A stretch of 9,739 nucleotides of DNA from Chloroflexota bacterium (GTDB lineage: Bacteria > Chloroflexota > Dormibacteria > Dormibacterales > Dormibacteraceae). Position numbers and translations under genes: made by a program. How positions within the stretch are numbered: position 1 is the first letter of the stretch; each line of letters opens with the position of its first letter. This document shows positions 1-7,078 of the stretch, piece after piece. Where the stretch lies: NCBI GenBank assembly GCA_005888075.1, contig VBKD01000052.1:1-9739 (forward strand), written 5' to 3'. The notes beneath the pieces are model-generated. The model was given only the letters and a program-made list of their open reading frames with translations. It had not been told where the DNA came from and made no database searches.

Positions 1-127
1 AAAACAGGAGGAACTTGTCCGCCAGCTGCGCGGCCAGCTGCGCGAACCAGATGTTCCTGAAAGCGGTGTGCTGGAGCACCGTGTGAAAGCCGCCGGGACC
101 TTCGACCGGCAGCCTGATGGGTTCCAC
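1..127 (-). CDS. Probable MFS-type membrane transporter, N-terminal fragment
   Basis: A reading frame opens at GTG (127-125), 12 bases after the rsmA stop, and runs off the window edge with no stop. Only 42 codons are visible. After a short polar leader comes FRNIWFAQLAAQLADKFLLF, which resembles the start of the first transmembrane helix in major facilitator superfamily proteins (the usual pattern is a basic Asn/Arg stretch, then W-L/F-A-Q-x-x-S/A-Q-x-G/A-D). If so, it is an inner-membrane transporter of unknown substrate. It follows rsmA in the same direction and is probably the last visible gene of that operon. No good Shine-Dalgarno sequence precedes the GTG. The family call rests on about 20 residues, so another membrane protein is possible; the substrate cannot be predicted. 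Confidence 0.55.
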   Translation of the reverse strand, partial: MEPIRLPVEGPGGFHTVLQHTAFRNIWFAQLAAQLADKFLLF

Positions 128-139
128 GATCGCTAGAGG

Positions 140-985
140 TTAACGATCAATCCTGCGATTGAATGCGCCGTAGACAGTTTCCCATTCGGGCAGAGTCAGC
201 GTTTGAGGACGTCTCTCGGGATCGATTCCGAGTCCGGAAAGACGCTTGCCCGCATCGGTGCTCGAGACCCCTTCGATTCGCCCCAACGCGCCTCCGAGCT
301 GCTTGCGCCGGAATTGGAAGACAGCCTCAACCAGTCGAAAGAATGCATCCATGTTGTCGACGTCGACAGCGGGCCTTTCGCGTACGTCGAGCGTGACCAG
401 GGCGGAATCGACGCGAGGAGGCGGCATGAATGAATCGCCGGGAATCGTGAACACCATCCGAGCCTCGGCGTACACCTGGACCGCAACCGTGGCGAGGCTC
501 GCGCCGCTGATCGCCGTCCACCGCTCCGCCACTTCCTTCTGCACCACGAGCGAGAGCCGTTTCGGTCGAGGCGGATGGTCGAGCAGCTTGCGGATCAAGG
601 CGCCCGTCACGTTGTAGGGGATGTTGCCCGCGATGACCTCTCCTCCGTTGGGAAACATGGCGGCGAGGTCGAGCTGAAGGATGTCCGACCGCACGATCTC
701 GACGTTCTCGTGGCCCAGCAGGACATCGCGCAACAGTGGGATGAGGTGCCGGTCCAGCTCGACCGCGACCAGCTTGCGGCAGCGCGGCGCCAGCGCGATG
801 GTCAGAGTCCCGACGCCCGACCCGACCTCCAGCACCTCGTCGTCCGGTGTCGTGCCGGCGGCTTCGGCGATCGCATCGCGCATGGACGGGTCGATGAGAA
901 AGTTCTGCCCCAACCGGTAATCGAGCTCGATGCTGTGCCGGCGCAGAAGCGTGTCCAGCTGATGGGCGTCCGCCGGGTCGATCAC
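140..985 (-). CDS. rsmA: 16S rRNA (adenine(1518)-N(6)/adenine(1519)-N(6))-dimethyltransferase RsmA (KsgA)
   Basis: This 281-residue protein has the normal length for RsmA/KsgA, the SAM-dependent enzyme that dimethylates two adjacent adenines in the 3'-terminal hairpin of 16S rRNA during late 30S assembly in the cytoplasm. Visible motifs, in order: GQNFL (26-30), the glycine-rich SAM loop EVGSGVGTLT (53-62), the acidic ribose-binding ELD (76-78), the catalytic NIPYNVT (121-127), QKE (149-151) and the family signature FMPPPRVDSA (186-195). The start is GTG at 985. It lies in a four-base GTGA overlap with the tatD stop, which suggests translational coupling. The tatD-rsmA neighbourhood is common in bacteria. 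Nothing looks broken, and the assignment is firm. Confidence 0.97.
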   Translation of the reverse strand: MIDPADAHQLDTLLRRHSIELDYRLGQNFLIDPSMRDAIAEAAGTTPDDEVLEVGSGVGTLTIALAPRCRKLVAVELDRHLIPLLRDVLLGHENVEIVRSDILQLDLAAMFPNGGEVIAGNIPYNVTGALIRKLLDHPPRPKRLSLVVQKEVAERWTAISGASLATVAVQVYAEARMVFTIPGDSFMPPPRVDSALVTLDVRERPAVDVDNMDAFFRLVEAVFQFRRKQLGGALGRIEGVSSTDAGKRLSGLGIDPERRPQTLTLPEWETVYGAFNRRIDR

Positions 986-1731
986 TGCAACTTTCGGAAG
1001 AGCGCTCGAGCATTGGCGCCCTCGAGTTCCCCCAGCTCGGGGACACTGATGCCGCGCAGCTCCGCGACGAGCTCGGCTGTGTCCACGAGGTACGCCGGAC
1101 GGTTCGCCACGCCCATTCTTTTCTGCGCGTTGCCGTAGGGCGAGTCAGTCTCGAGGAGCAGCCGGTCCGCCGGGCAGAGTGTGACCACTTCGCGCAGCAC
1201 CTGCCGGCTTGGGCGGGTGACGAGTCCCGCAAACGAGAGGTAGAAACCGAGGTCGAGAAACGTCTCGGCCCAGTCCCACCCAAGCGCGAAGTAGTGCATC
1301 ACGCCGCGGATACCGGGATGTGCAGAGATGGCCGCGACGAGCTCGGCTTCGGCTCCGCGGTTATGAATCGAAACGGGAAGATCCATGTCCGTGGCGATGG
1401 AGAACATCTCTTGTAGCCGTTGCAGCTGGCGGTCCCGCTCCGGACCCCCGATGTGCTCGAAGTCCAGGCCGATCTCACCGACCGCCACGACCATGTCATC
1501 CTTCGCCAGCTCGCGGAGAGCATCCACATCCGGCTCCCCCTCCTCGAGCGGGTGATGTCCGACGGCCGCGAACACCTCTTCATAGCGATGCGCGCAGGCG
1601 ACCGCACCCCGGCTGCGCTCGAGGTCGACTCCCATCGCGACCAGGCGTGTCACCCCCGCAGACACCGCTTGCTCCACGACCTCGGCGGCGTCACCGAGCT
1701 CCTCGAGGTGGAGATGAGTGTCTACGAAGAT
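982..1731 (-). CDS. tatD: TatD-family metal-dependent hydrolase (deoxyribonuclease), apparent AUC start
   Basis: A TIM-barrel metal hydrolase of the TatD family; characterised members are Mg-dependent 3'-5' DNases acting in DNA repair. Numbered from the proposed start it has 249 residues (family about 255-260). Metal ligands by family precedent: DTHLHL (4-9, HxH at 6 and 8), VGEIGLD with Glu86, SIHNRG with His123, GVMHYF with His146, and LETDSP with Asp196. The first ATG/GTG/TTG in frame is GTG at 1677, but starting there removes 18 residues including the essential HxH. Further upstream the frame has no ATG, GTG or TTG before an in-frame TGA at 1758-1756. The family-like N-terminus begins exactly at ATC (1731-1729), 9 bases after a GAGGAGGA ribosome binding site, overlapping the metG stop by 10 bases. 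Alternatives are a base error or a frameshift fusion with metG. Family call firm; start uncertain. Confidence 0.93.
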   Translation of the reverse strand: MFVDTHLHLEELGDAAEVVEQAVSAGVTRLVAMGVDLERSRGAVACAHRYEEVFAAVGHHPLEEGEPDVDALRELAKDDMVVAVGEIGLDFEHIGGPERDRQLQRLQEMFSIATDMDLPVSIHNRGAEAELVAAISAHPGIRGVMHYFALGWDWAETFLDLGFYLSFAGLVTRPSRQVLREVVTLCPADRLLLETDSPYGNAQKRMGVANRPAYLVDTAELVAELRGISVPELGELEGANARALFRKLQ

Positions 1732-3461
1732 GCGGCCTGCTCCTCCTCGACCACCTCATCCAGCCGTTTGAACAGTGCTTCCGGCGGCGGCAGCTTGGTT
1801 CCCGGCTCCAGCTGAGAGGGAAGCCACCGATTGGCGATCGGATAATCGCCGGTGATCACGGTGTGCGAGTCGCCGTCCTCGGAGTGCTGACGCACCTCCG
1901 GCTGGGGAGCGATCACGTCGTCGTAGCCGAGCGAGCGGTGAAGCCGCTGTGAGGAAAAGGGCAGGAACGGCGTGAGCATGGTCTTTAGGTTGTCGACGCA
2001 GCGCAGCGCCACGTAGAGCACGGTGCCCGCACGCGCCCTGTCCGTCTTGATCGTGTGCCACGGCTGTTCGGTGCCCAGGTACACGTTGACCTTCGCGGCC
2101 GTCGTCATCGCGAGCTTCAGCGCGTTCTGGAACCGCGCCTCCTGGAGCTGTTGCGCGACGTCGTCGAGCGCCGTCTCGACGTCTTTGATCAAAGCTTGGT
2201 CCGCGGCCGTCAGGTCGCCCGCTTCGGGAACCGCGCCAAAGTTGCGATGTGCGTTGACCAGCGTCCGGTGCACGAGGTTGCCCCACGTGGCGACGAGCTC
2301 ATCGTTGTTGCGCCGGACGAACTCCGACCACGTGAAGTCTGTGTCCTGGTTCTCCGGACCCGCGATCATCAGGTAGTAGCGGAGCGCGTCGGGGTCGTAG
2401 CGGTCGAGCATGTCGCGCACGTAAATGACCTGCCCGCGGCTGGTCGAGAATTTCTTGCCGCTCATGTTCAGGTACTCGCTGGCGACGATCTCGTCGGGCA
2501 GGTCCAGGTCCCCGACGCCCATCAGGATCGCCGGCCACAGCACGGTGTGGAAGGTGATGTTGTCCTTGCCCATCACGTAGTAATGCCATGCGTCCTTGTT
2601 TTGCCACCAGTCCTTCCACACTTCGGGTTTGCCGCGCTGGATGGCCCACTCGATAGAGGCAGACAGGTAGCCGATCACGGCGTCGAACCAGACGTAGATC
2701 TTCTTGTGCGGGTTGTCCTCCCAACCCGGGAGCGGCACCGGCACGCCCCAATCGAGGTCGCGAGTGATCGCCCGGGGCTTGAGGTTCCGTACGAACTCGA
2801 GCGAGTACTTGCGCACGTTGGGTCTCCAGTTGTCGTGCTTCTCGATCCATTCCTTCAACTGGTCGCCCAATGCCGGCAGGTCGAAGAAGAAGTGCTCCGT
2901 CTCGCGAAACTCGACCGGCTTGTCGCTGCCGCGTTGATGCGGATTGATCAGGTCGATCGGGTCGAGCTGGTTCCCGCAGTTGTCGCACTGGTCACCTCTC
3001 GCCTCGGGGTAACCACAGATCGGACATTTCCCTTCGATGTAGCGGTCGGGCAGAGTCCGACCCGATTCCGGATCGAACGCCCCCATCTGCGTCTTCTTGA
3101 CGAGGTAGCCCTTCTCATAGAGCCTGAGAAACAGGTCCTGCGTGACCCGGTAATGGTTCGCGGTCGTCGTCCTGGTGAAGATGTCGTAAGTCATGCCAAG
3201 GCGGCGAAGGTCCTCGACGATCACCGCGTTGTTGCGGTCGACGAACTCGCGCGGCGCGACGCCTTGCTTGTCGGATTCGTAGGTGATCGGCGTCCCGTGT
3301 TCATCGGTGCCGCTTGCCATGAGGACCCGCGATCCTCGCAGCCGTTCGAATCGGGCCAGCACATCCGCGGGCACGGCGAAGCCGGCCACGTGGCCGATGT
3401 GCCGCGGGCCGTTCGCATACGGCCACGCCGGAGCAACGAGGACCGTTCTCTGTTCAGGCAC
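1722..3461 (-). CDS. metG: Methionine--tRNA ligase (MetRS)
   Basis: A class Ia aminoacyl-tRNA synthetase that charges tRNA-Met for initiation and elongation. The 579-residue protein shows PAWPYANGPRHIGH (11-24) with the HIGH signature at 21-24, GTDEHG (51-56), a zinc knuckle with Cys146, Cys149, Cys159 and Cys162, WFDAV (258-262), and a KMSKS-type loop KKFSTSRG (336-343) in which the second Lys is Thr. The anticodon-binding helical domain follows; WGNLVHR lies near 393-399. There is no C-terminal Trbp111/EMAP-like tRNA-binding domain after about residue 550, so this is the short form. The start is GTG at 3461, overlapping the end of rsmI by 8 bases; the stop (TAG at 1724-1722) lies inside the start of tatD. 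The metG-tatD-rsmA order is widespread in bacteria. Confidence 0.97.
   Translation of the reverse strand: MPEQRTVLVAPAWPYANGPRHIGHVAGFAVPADVLARFERLRGSRVLMASGTDEHGTPITYESDKQGVAPREFVDRNNAVIVEDLRRLGMTYDIFTRTTTANHYRVTQDLFLRLYEKGYLVKKTQMGAFDPESGRTLPDRYIEGKCPICGYPEARGDQCDNCGNQLDPIDLINPHQRGSDKPVEFRETEHFFFDLPALGDQLKEWIEKHDNWRPNVRKYSLEFVRNLKPRAITRDLDWGVPVPLPGWEDNPHKKIYVWFDAVIGYLSASIEWAIQRGKPEVWKDWWQNKDAWHYYVMGKDNITFHTVLWPAILMGVGDLDLPDEIVASEYLNMSGKKFSTSRGQVIYVRDMLDRYDPDALRYYLMIAGPENQDTDFTWSEFVRRNNDELVATWGNLVHRTLVNAHRNFGAVPEAGDLTAADQALIKDVETALDDVAQQLQEARFQNALKLAMTTAAKVNVYLGTEQPWHTIKTDRARAGTVLYVALRCVDNLKTMLTPFLPFSSQRLHRSLGYDDVIAPQPEVRQHSEDGDSHTVITGDYPIANRWLPSQLEPGTKLPPPEALFKRLDEVVEEEQAASS
1741..1748 (-). 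promoter_or_regulatory. Strong Shine-Dalgarno sequence for tatD
   Basis: On the minus strand this reads GAGGAGGA, containing the AGGAGG core, and ends 9 bases before the proposed ATC start of tatD at 1731. It lies within the last codons of metG (the Glu-Glu-Glu run near the C-terminus), so the purine run also has a coding explanation. It is the best ribosome binding site in the minus-strand operon, and its spacing fits the ATC rather than the GTG at 1677, which is about 64 bases away. Confidence 0.6.
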
Positions 3462-4116
3462 CTGAGATCACAAGCGTAAACTCGCCGCGCGTCCGGTCAC
3501 CTAGAGCCTCGAGCACCTCGGCAGCGGTCCCGCGCAAGACTTCCTCATGAATCTTGGTGAGCTCGCGGGTCACGGTGAGGCTGCGATCGGGCAACGATTC
3601 CGCGATGCGCTCGAGCGACTTGCGGATGCGAAACGGCGATTCAAATGCCACCGCAGGGCGTGGGTCACCGATCAGCGATTCGAGCCACCGCCGCATCTCC
3701 CCTGGCTTGCGTGGCAGGTAGCCGGCGAAGGTGAAACCCGGCCCGCCGTACCCCGCGACTGAGAGCGCGGCCGTGACGGAGCTTGGGCCGGGTATGGGCA
3801 CGACGGTGTGGCCGGCCGCCCAGGCCGCGGTCACCAATGCCTGGCCCGGATCGGAGAGGGTCGGCGTCCCGGCGTCGCTGACCAGCGCCACGTCGGATTC
3901 GTCCAGAGCCGCCATCACCCGCGGCAGCCCGCGCCGCTCCACCGGGGCTCGATAGCTCAGCAGCGGCTTCCGGATGCCGTGCCGCGCGAGAAGCCTCGAG
4001 GTCACCCGCGTGTCCTCGGCCGCGATCGCGCCCACCTCACCAAGCACACGTATCGCCCTGGGGCTGACGTCCTCGAGGTTGCCGATCGGGGTCGCGACGA
4101 CAAACAATTTGCTCAC
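3454..4116 (-). CDS. rsmI: 16S rRNA (cytidine(1402)-2'-O)-methyltransferase RsmI
   Basis: A SAM-dependent tetrapyrrole-methylase-fold enzyme that 2'-O-methylates C1402 in the decoding centre of 16S rRNA. Signatures: VVATPIGNLEDVSPRAI (6-22), AAEDTR (32-37), LVSDAGTPTLSDPG (78-91), PIPGPSSVTAAL (108-119), and FTFAGYLPRK (128-137). At 220 residues it covers the catalytic domain but lacks the 50-60 residue C-terminal extension of the roughly 280-residue E. coli type; short forms are common outside Proteobacteria, so this is probably natural. The start is GTG at 4116 with AGG about 8 bases upstream. The gene is separated from dinG by 128 bases holding palindromic repeats and overlaps metG by 8 bases, so it probably begins the rsmI-metG-tatD-rsmA unit or is joined to dinG by readthrough. 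Confidence 0.95.
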   Translation of the reverse strand: MSKLFVVATPIGNLEDVSPRAIRVLGEVGAIAAEDTRVTSRLLARHGIRKPLLSYRAPVERRGLPRVMAALDESDVALVSDAGTPTLSDPGQALVTAAWAAGHTVVPIPGPSSVTAALSVAGYGGPGFTFAGYLPRKPGEMRRWLESLIGDPRPAVAFESPFRIRKSLERIAESLPDRSLTVTRELTKIHEEVLRGTAAEVLEALGDRTRGEFTLVISGA

Positions 4117-4145
4117 CGTCTACCTGCCAGCTGGGCGTCCCCACC

Positions 4146-4166
4146 CGGCCGGCCTCCGGCCGGCCG
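4146..4166. repeat. GC-only hairpin with 9-bp stem
   Basis: CGGCCGGCC at 4146-4154 is the exact reverse complement of GGCCGGCCG at 4158-4166, with a 3-base loop. It adjoins repeat copy 1 and shares its right arm with the repeat's left flank. It lies upstream of the rsmI start on the minus strand and would form a very stable RNA hairpin in any transcript reading from dinG into rsmI. No T-run follows, so a classical intrinsic terminator is not supported. Confidence 0.6.
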
Positions 4167-4196
4167 ACCTCCCCAACGAGTGGGGAGGTGTTAATT
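4156..4196 (-). repeat. Palindromic intergenic repeat, copy 1
   Basis: A 41-base unit that matches copy 2 at 37 of 41 positions by direct reading. It contains a perfect 9-bp inverted repeat, ACCTCCCCA (4167-4175) against TGGGGAGGT (4181-4189), with a 5-base loop ACGAG. Read on the minus strand it would encode SPLVGEVG, a peptide I recall from spurious ORFs in many high-GC genomes. It lies in the dinG-rsmI gap and looks like a dispersed REP-like element; whether it recurs elsewhere in this genome cannot be seen here. Confidence 0.8.
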
Positions 4197-4209
4197 CCCT
4201 GCCGAAGGC

Positions 4210-4250
4210 CCGGCCGGCCGACCTCCCCGGCGAGCGGGGAGGTGTCAATT
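4210..4250 (-). repeat. Palindromic intergenic repeat, copy 2
   Basis: The second copy of the 41-base unit, starting 54 bases after copy 1. The stem is ACCTCCCCG (4221-4229) with CGGGGAGGT (4235-4243) and loop GCGAG. Compared with copy 1 the A-T pair closing the loop is a G-C pair here, so both sides changed together and the stem is kept. Its right end contains TCA at 4245-4247, which is the TGA stop of dinG on the minus strand; copy 1 has TTA at the matching place, also a minus-strand stop (TAA). Confidence 0.8.
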
Positions 4251-7019
4251 TGGGGGTCTGATCTGGCCGACCTCACCTGCCAGGGGGGAGGTGATTTCTA
4301 ACCAGGCACCTACCTGGTCCGCGATCTCTGACGCCGGGCCGACGAACCGCGAGGCCGGCGGCAGCACATCCAGGAAGGCCTTGCCGTAGTCGCGGCCCAG
4401 GATGCGGTTGTCGAGGATCACCACCGCGCCACGGTCGGTCGTGCGGCGGATCAAGCGACCGAAACCCTGCTTGAGTCTCAACGCGGCCTGGGGCAGTGCC
4501 AGCTGCGCGAACGGATCGCGGACACGCTCCGCCCGGGCCGCGTAGATCGGATCGGTCGGCACGGGAAATGGCAGGCGCACCATGATCACGCAGCTCAGTC
4601 GCTCGCCCGGAATGTCGATGCCCTCCCAAAAGCTGGACGTGCCGAGCAGCAGCGGCCGCTCAGACTCCTGGAACGTCTTGAGCAGCTGGCGGCGCTGTCC
4701 GTCGATTCCCTGGCCCAGGATCAGCACATCGTCGAGGTCAACCCTTTGCCGCAGCGCCGCGTGCACGTCGCGCAGCTGGCGGTGCGAGGTGAACAGCGCG
4801 AGCGTGCGTCCTCCGACGCGCCGCGCGAGTGCGGCGATGACTTCCTCGACAGCGGAGTCGAATGCCTCGTGCTCCGGCATCGGAAGGTCGGTCGGTAGGC
4901 ATACCAGCGCCTGGTGGTAGTAGTCGAAATGCGACGGCAGGATGAGCTCCTCGATTCCGGGGCTGAGGCCGACTCGCGAACGGAAGTAGTCGAAGCTGCC
5001 ACCCACCGCGAGCGTGGCGGACGTGAAAACGGTGGATCGCCTCTCCGCGTATACGCGTTCGCGCAGCAGCGAGCCGACGTTGATCGGCGCCGCCCTGAGC
5101 ACAAGGTTTTCGTTGCGCGCAAGGGGCGTGAACCAGTACACGCGGTTGCCGTCCGGGGAGAGGAGTGCCTCGTCCAGGAGATCCTGTGCGGCCTGCAACC
5201 GGCCACGGATCATCTCGAGCTCGCGGATCCCCTGGTCGGGCTCGGCGCCGCCGAGCCAGTCGCGCACGCCCGCCACCGCCTTGCGAAGCGTCGCGTCGAG
5301 CGCCGCCAGCGCCGTCACCGCGTTCTCGCCGCTCTGCTTGACCGAGGCCCAGCTCTCGACTTCGCGAAGGGTGGCGGTCAGACGTAGCGACTCGTCTCTG
5401 CGATCCGTGTCTCCCATCCGCGCCACGACCCACGCGTCGGCGAGGCTGAAAAATTCGTGCACCCGACCTGCTGTGGTGAGGCTCGCCGGGATCGCCTCAG
5501 CGAAAACATCGCCCGACGCTCCGAGGTGTGGCTGATGCCGGAGCTCATCGAGTAGACCATCGGTGCGGGCACCCTCGTGGCGGGCCAGCCGGTCGATCAG
5601 CGCGACCAGCCCCGGGCCGTCCACCTCCTGACGCAGCCCGCGGGTCGCAGCCTCCTCCAGGTGATGGGCTTCATCGATCACGAGATGGTCGTACTCGGGC
5701 AGCAGGCCGCCTCCCACCTCGGCGTCGGCCAGCAGCAGCGCGTGGTTGACAACGACCAGGTCCGCGGCCTCGGCTTCGGCGCGAGCCCGATGTACATAGC
5801 AGTCTTCCTTCGTGCAGTTGATGCCCACGCAGTCGAGTGGATCGCTAGCGATCTGGTTCCACATGACCTCTTCGCGCCCGTACAGCCGCAGCTCCGAGCG
5901 ATCGCCGCTGACCGTCGTGTGCAGCCAGATCAAGACCTTCAGCTTGAAGCGAAGCTCGTCCGCGTCCTCGCAGGGCTCGGCGAGATAACGCCGCCAGCGG
6001 CGCAGCGAGACGTAGTTGGATCGCCCTTTCAGCAAGACCGCCTTGAAGTCCCAGGGCAGCCATTCGCGCAGGGCCGGCAGATCCTTGGCCATCAGCTGCT
6101 CCTGCAGCGTGTGGGTGTTGGTGGAGACGACGACGCGCTCGCGGTGGCTTACCGCGCGCGCGATCGATGGCAAGAGGTACGCAAGGCTCTTGCCGGTCCC
6201 CGTGCCCGCCTCCACCACCAGGGTGCCGCCGCGGGCCTGGATCTGCGCCACCGCCAGCAGCATCTCCATCTGGGACTCGCGATGCTCGTAACCGGGCAGC
6301 AACCCCGCGAGCGGGCCGTCTGGGCCGAGCATTGCGGCGACCTGGCGCGGATCGTCGGGCGGAGCTTCGACTGCCGTTCGGTGCGGGGGCGAATCCACGC
6401 GCACCGTGTCGATCGGTTCGGGCAGCGGATTCGGTGCGGTCAAAGCCTCGGCAAAGAAGCGCGCCACCGGCCACACGTAAGGCGCGACCAGCGCAAGCAC
6501 CGATTCCTTCAATCTTTCGTCGAGCGCGATCGCCTCCTCGCGCAACCGCAGCAGCAGCTGGCGTGTGGCGTCCGCGTCATCCAGCGCCCGGTGCGGCCGC
6601 GGTTGGGTGAAGCCCATCTCGGTCGACAGGAGAGGAAGGCTGTGGCTGCCCGCTCCCGGGAGCAGGATGCGAGCCACGTCGAGCGTGTCGAGGATGTCCT
6701 GCGATTCATCCCACAGGCCGGCCGCGGTGAGAAACTCGACATCGAGCCGGGCCCCATGGCCGACCGGTTGCCGCCCGCGCAAGAAGTCCGCGAGCCGGCG
6801 CAACGCAACCTCCGGGTCCGCGGCGCCACGCAATTCCTCTGGTCTGATACCGGTCAGCCGGAGCACGGTTTCCGGGACCGCGCGCCCAGGATCGACAAGC
6901 TGCTCCAGCGTGGAGGTGACTTGTTCAGAGGTGAAGGCGACGGCGCCGATCTCGATGACTCGATCTCGGGCCGGGTCGAGACCGGTCGTCTCGAGGTCCA
7001 GCGCTGCGTATTCCGGCAA
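4245..7019 (-). CDS. dinG: DinG-family ATP-dependent DNA helicase with N-terminal DnaQ-like 3'-5' exonuclease domain
   Basis: A 924-residue superfamily 2 helicase of the DinG/XPD group fused to a DEDDh exonuclease, a layout known from Firmicutes and other bacteria; roles proposed for the group are in DNA repair and the unwinding of unusual DNA structures. Exonuclease domain (1-165): DLETTG (8-13), HGARLD (88-93), HRALDD (143-148). Helicase: Walker A AGTGTGKS (271-278), STNTHTLQEQ (299-308), VIDEAH (447-452), FTSATL (665-670), LFTSHRQL (742-749), GTSSFWEGIDIPG (793-805), QGFGRLIRR (851-859). Cys397, Cys402 and Cys407 match the iron-sulfur cluster region, but the first expected Cys, in KGRSNYVS, is Ser338. 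The start is TTG at 7019, the only usable start codon I find before DLETTG. The last 16 or so residues (from Ile909) come from repeat copy 3, and the stop lies in copy 2. It is divergent from the winged-helix/ATPase pair. Confidence 0.93.
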   Translation of the reverse strand: MPEYAALDLETTGLDPARDRVIEIGAVAFTSEQVTSTLEQLVDPGRAVPETVLRLTGIRPEELRGAADPEVALRRLADFLRGRQPVGHGARLDVEFLTAAGLWDESQDILDTLDVARILLPGAGSHSLPLLSTEMGFTQPRPHRALDDADATRQLLLRLREEAIALDERLKESVLALVAPYVWPVARFFAEALTAPNPLPEPIDTVRVDSPPHRTAVEAPPDDPRQVAAMLGPDGPLAGLLPGYEHRESQMEMLLAVAQIQARGGTLVVEAGTGTGKSLAYLLPSIARAVSHRERVVVSTNTHTLQEQLMAKDLPALREWLPWDFKAVLLKGRSNYVSLRRWRRYLAEPCEDADELRFKLKVLIWLHTTVSGDRSELRLYGREEVMWNQIASDPLDCVGINCTKEDCYVHRARAEAEAADLVVVNHALLLADAEVGGGLLPEYDHLVIDEAHHLEEAATRGLRQEVDGPGLVALIDRLARHEGARTDGLLDELRHQPHLGASGDVFAEAIPASLTTAGRVHEFFSLADAWVVARMGDTDRRDESLRLTATLREVESWASVKQSGENAVTALAALDATLRKAVAGVRDWLGGAEPDQGIRELEMIRGRLQAAQDLLDEALLSPDGNRVYWFTPLARNENLVLRAAPINVGSLLRERVYAERRSTVFTSATLAVGGSFDYFRSRVGLSPGIEELILPSHFDYYHQALVCLPTDLPMPEHEAFDSAVEEVIAALARRVGGRTLALFTSHRQLRDVHAALRQRVDLDDVLILGQGIDGQRRQLLKTFQESERPLLLGTSSFWEGIDIPGERLSCVIMVRLPFPVPTDPIYAARAERVRDPFAQLALPQAALRLKQGFGRLIRRTTDRGAVVILDNRILGRDYGKAFLDVLPPASRFVGPASEIADQVGAWLEITSPLAGEVGQIRPPN
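4265..4298 (-). repeat. Palindromic repeat, degenerate copy 3, inside the dinG 3' end
   Basis: A diverged copy beginning GGCCGACCTC like the other two. The arms ACCTCACC (4270-4277) and GGGGAGGT (4285-4292) pair at 7 of 8 positions with one A-G mismatch. It starts 49 bases from copy 2, so it is out of phase with the 54-base spacing of copies 1 and 2. It lies within the dinG reading frame and encodes TSPLAGEVG there. Confidence 0.65.
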
Positions 7020-7030
7020 GGCTGCTGGGG

Positions 7031-7036
7031 ATTCTA
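7031..7036 (-). promoter_or_regulatory. Candidate -10 element for dinG
   Basis: On the minus strand this reads TAGAAT (5 of 6 to TATAAT), 11 bases before the TTG start, which would give a very short or absent 5' leader. No convincing -35 box is seen at 16-18 bases. The start also lacks a Shine-Dalgarno sequence, which fits near-leaderless initiation. Assigned by eye only. Confidence 0.35.
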
Positions 7037-7078
7037 CGGGTGCTCGCGGAACCCGGCTTCGAATGTGAGCCCCGGCTG

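Noticed and set aside
2055..3479. A 474-codon plus-strand open frame opposite metG
   Set aside because: It is fully antisense to a clear MetRS, its translation has no recognisable domain and is rich in Arg, Val and Asp, and long antisense frames are expected in GC-rich coding DNA.
3454..3530. Truncated RsmI (220 residues against about 280)
   Set aside because: All catalytic motifs are present, the end overlaps metG cleanly, and short RsmI forms lacking the C-terminal extension are common.
4146..4244. Rho-independent terminator between dinG and rsmI
   Set aside because: Strong GC hairpins are present but none is followed by a T-run on the minus strand, so termination cannot be claimed from sequence alone.
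4037..4276. A 79-codon minus-strand frame across the repeats (TSPLAGEVGRPG type)
   Set aside because: It translates the palindromic repeat and then the rsmI N-terminus out of frame; this is a repeat artefact rather than a gene.
4156..4298. CRISPR array
   Set aside because: There are only two good copies and one degenerate copy, with 13-14 base gaps, unequal spacing, strong internal palindromes and no cas genes nearby.
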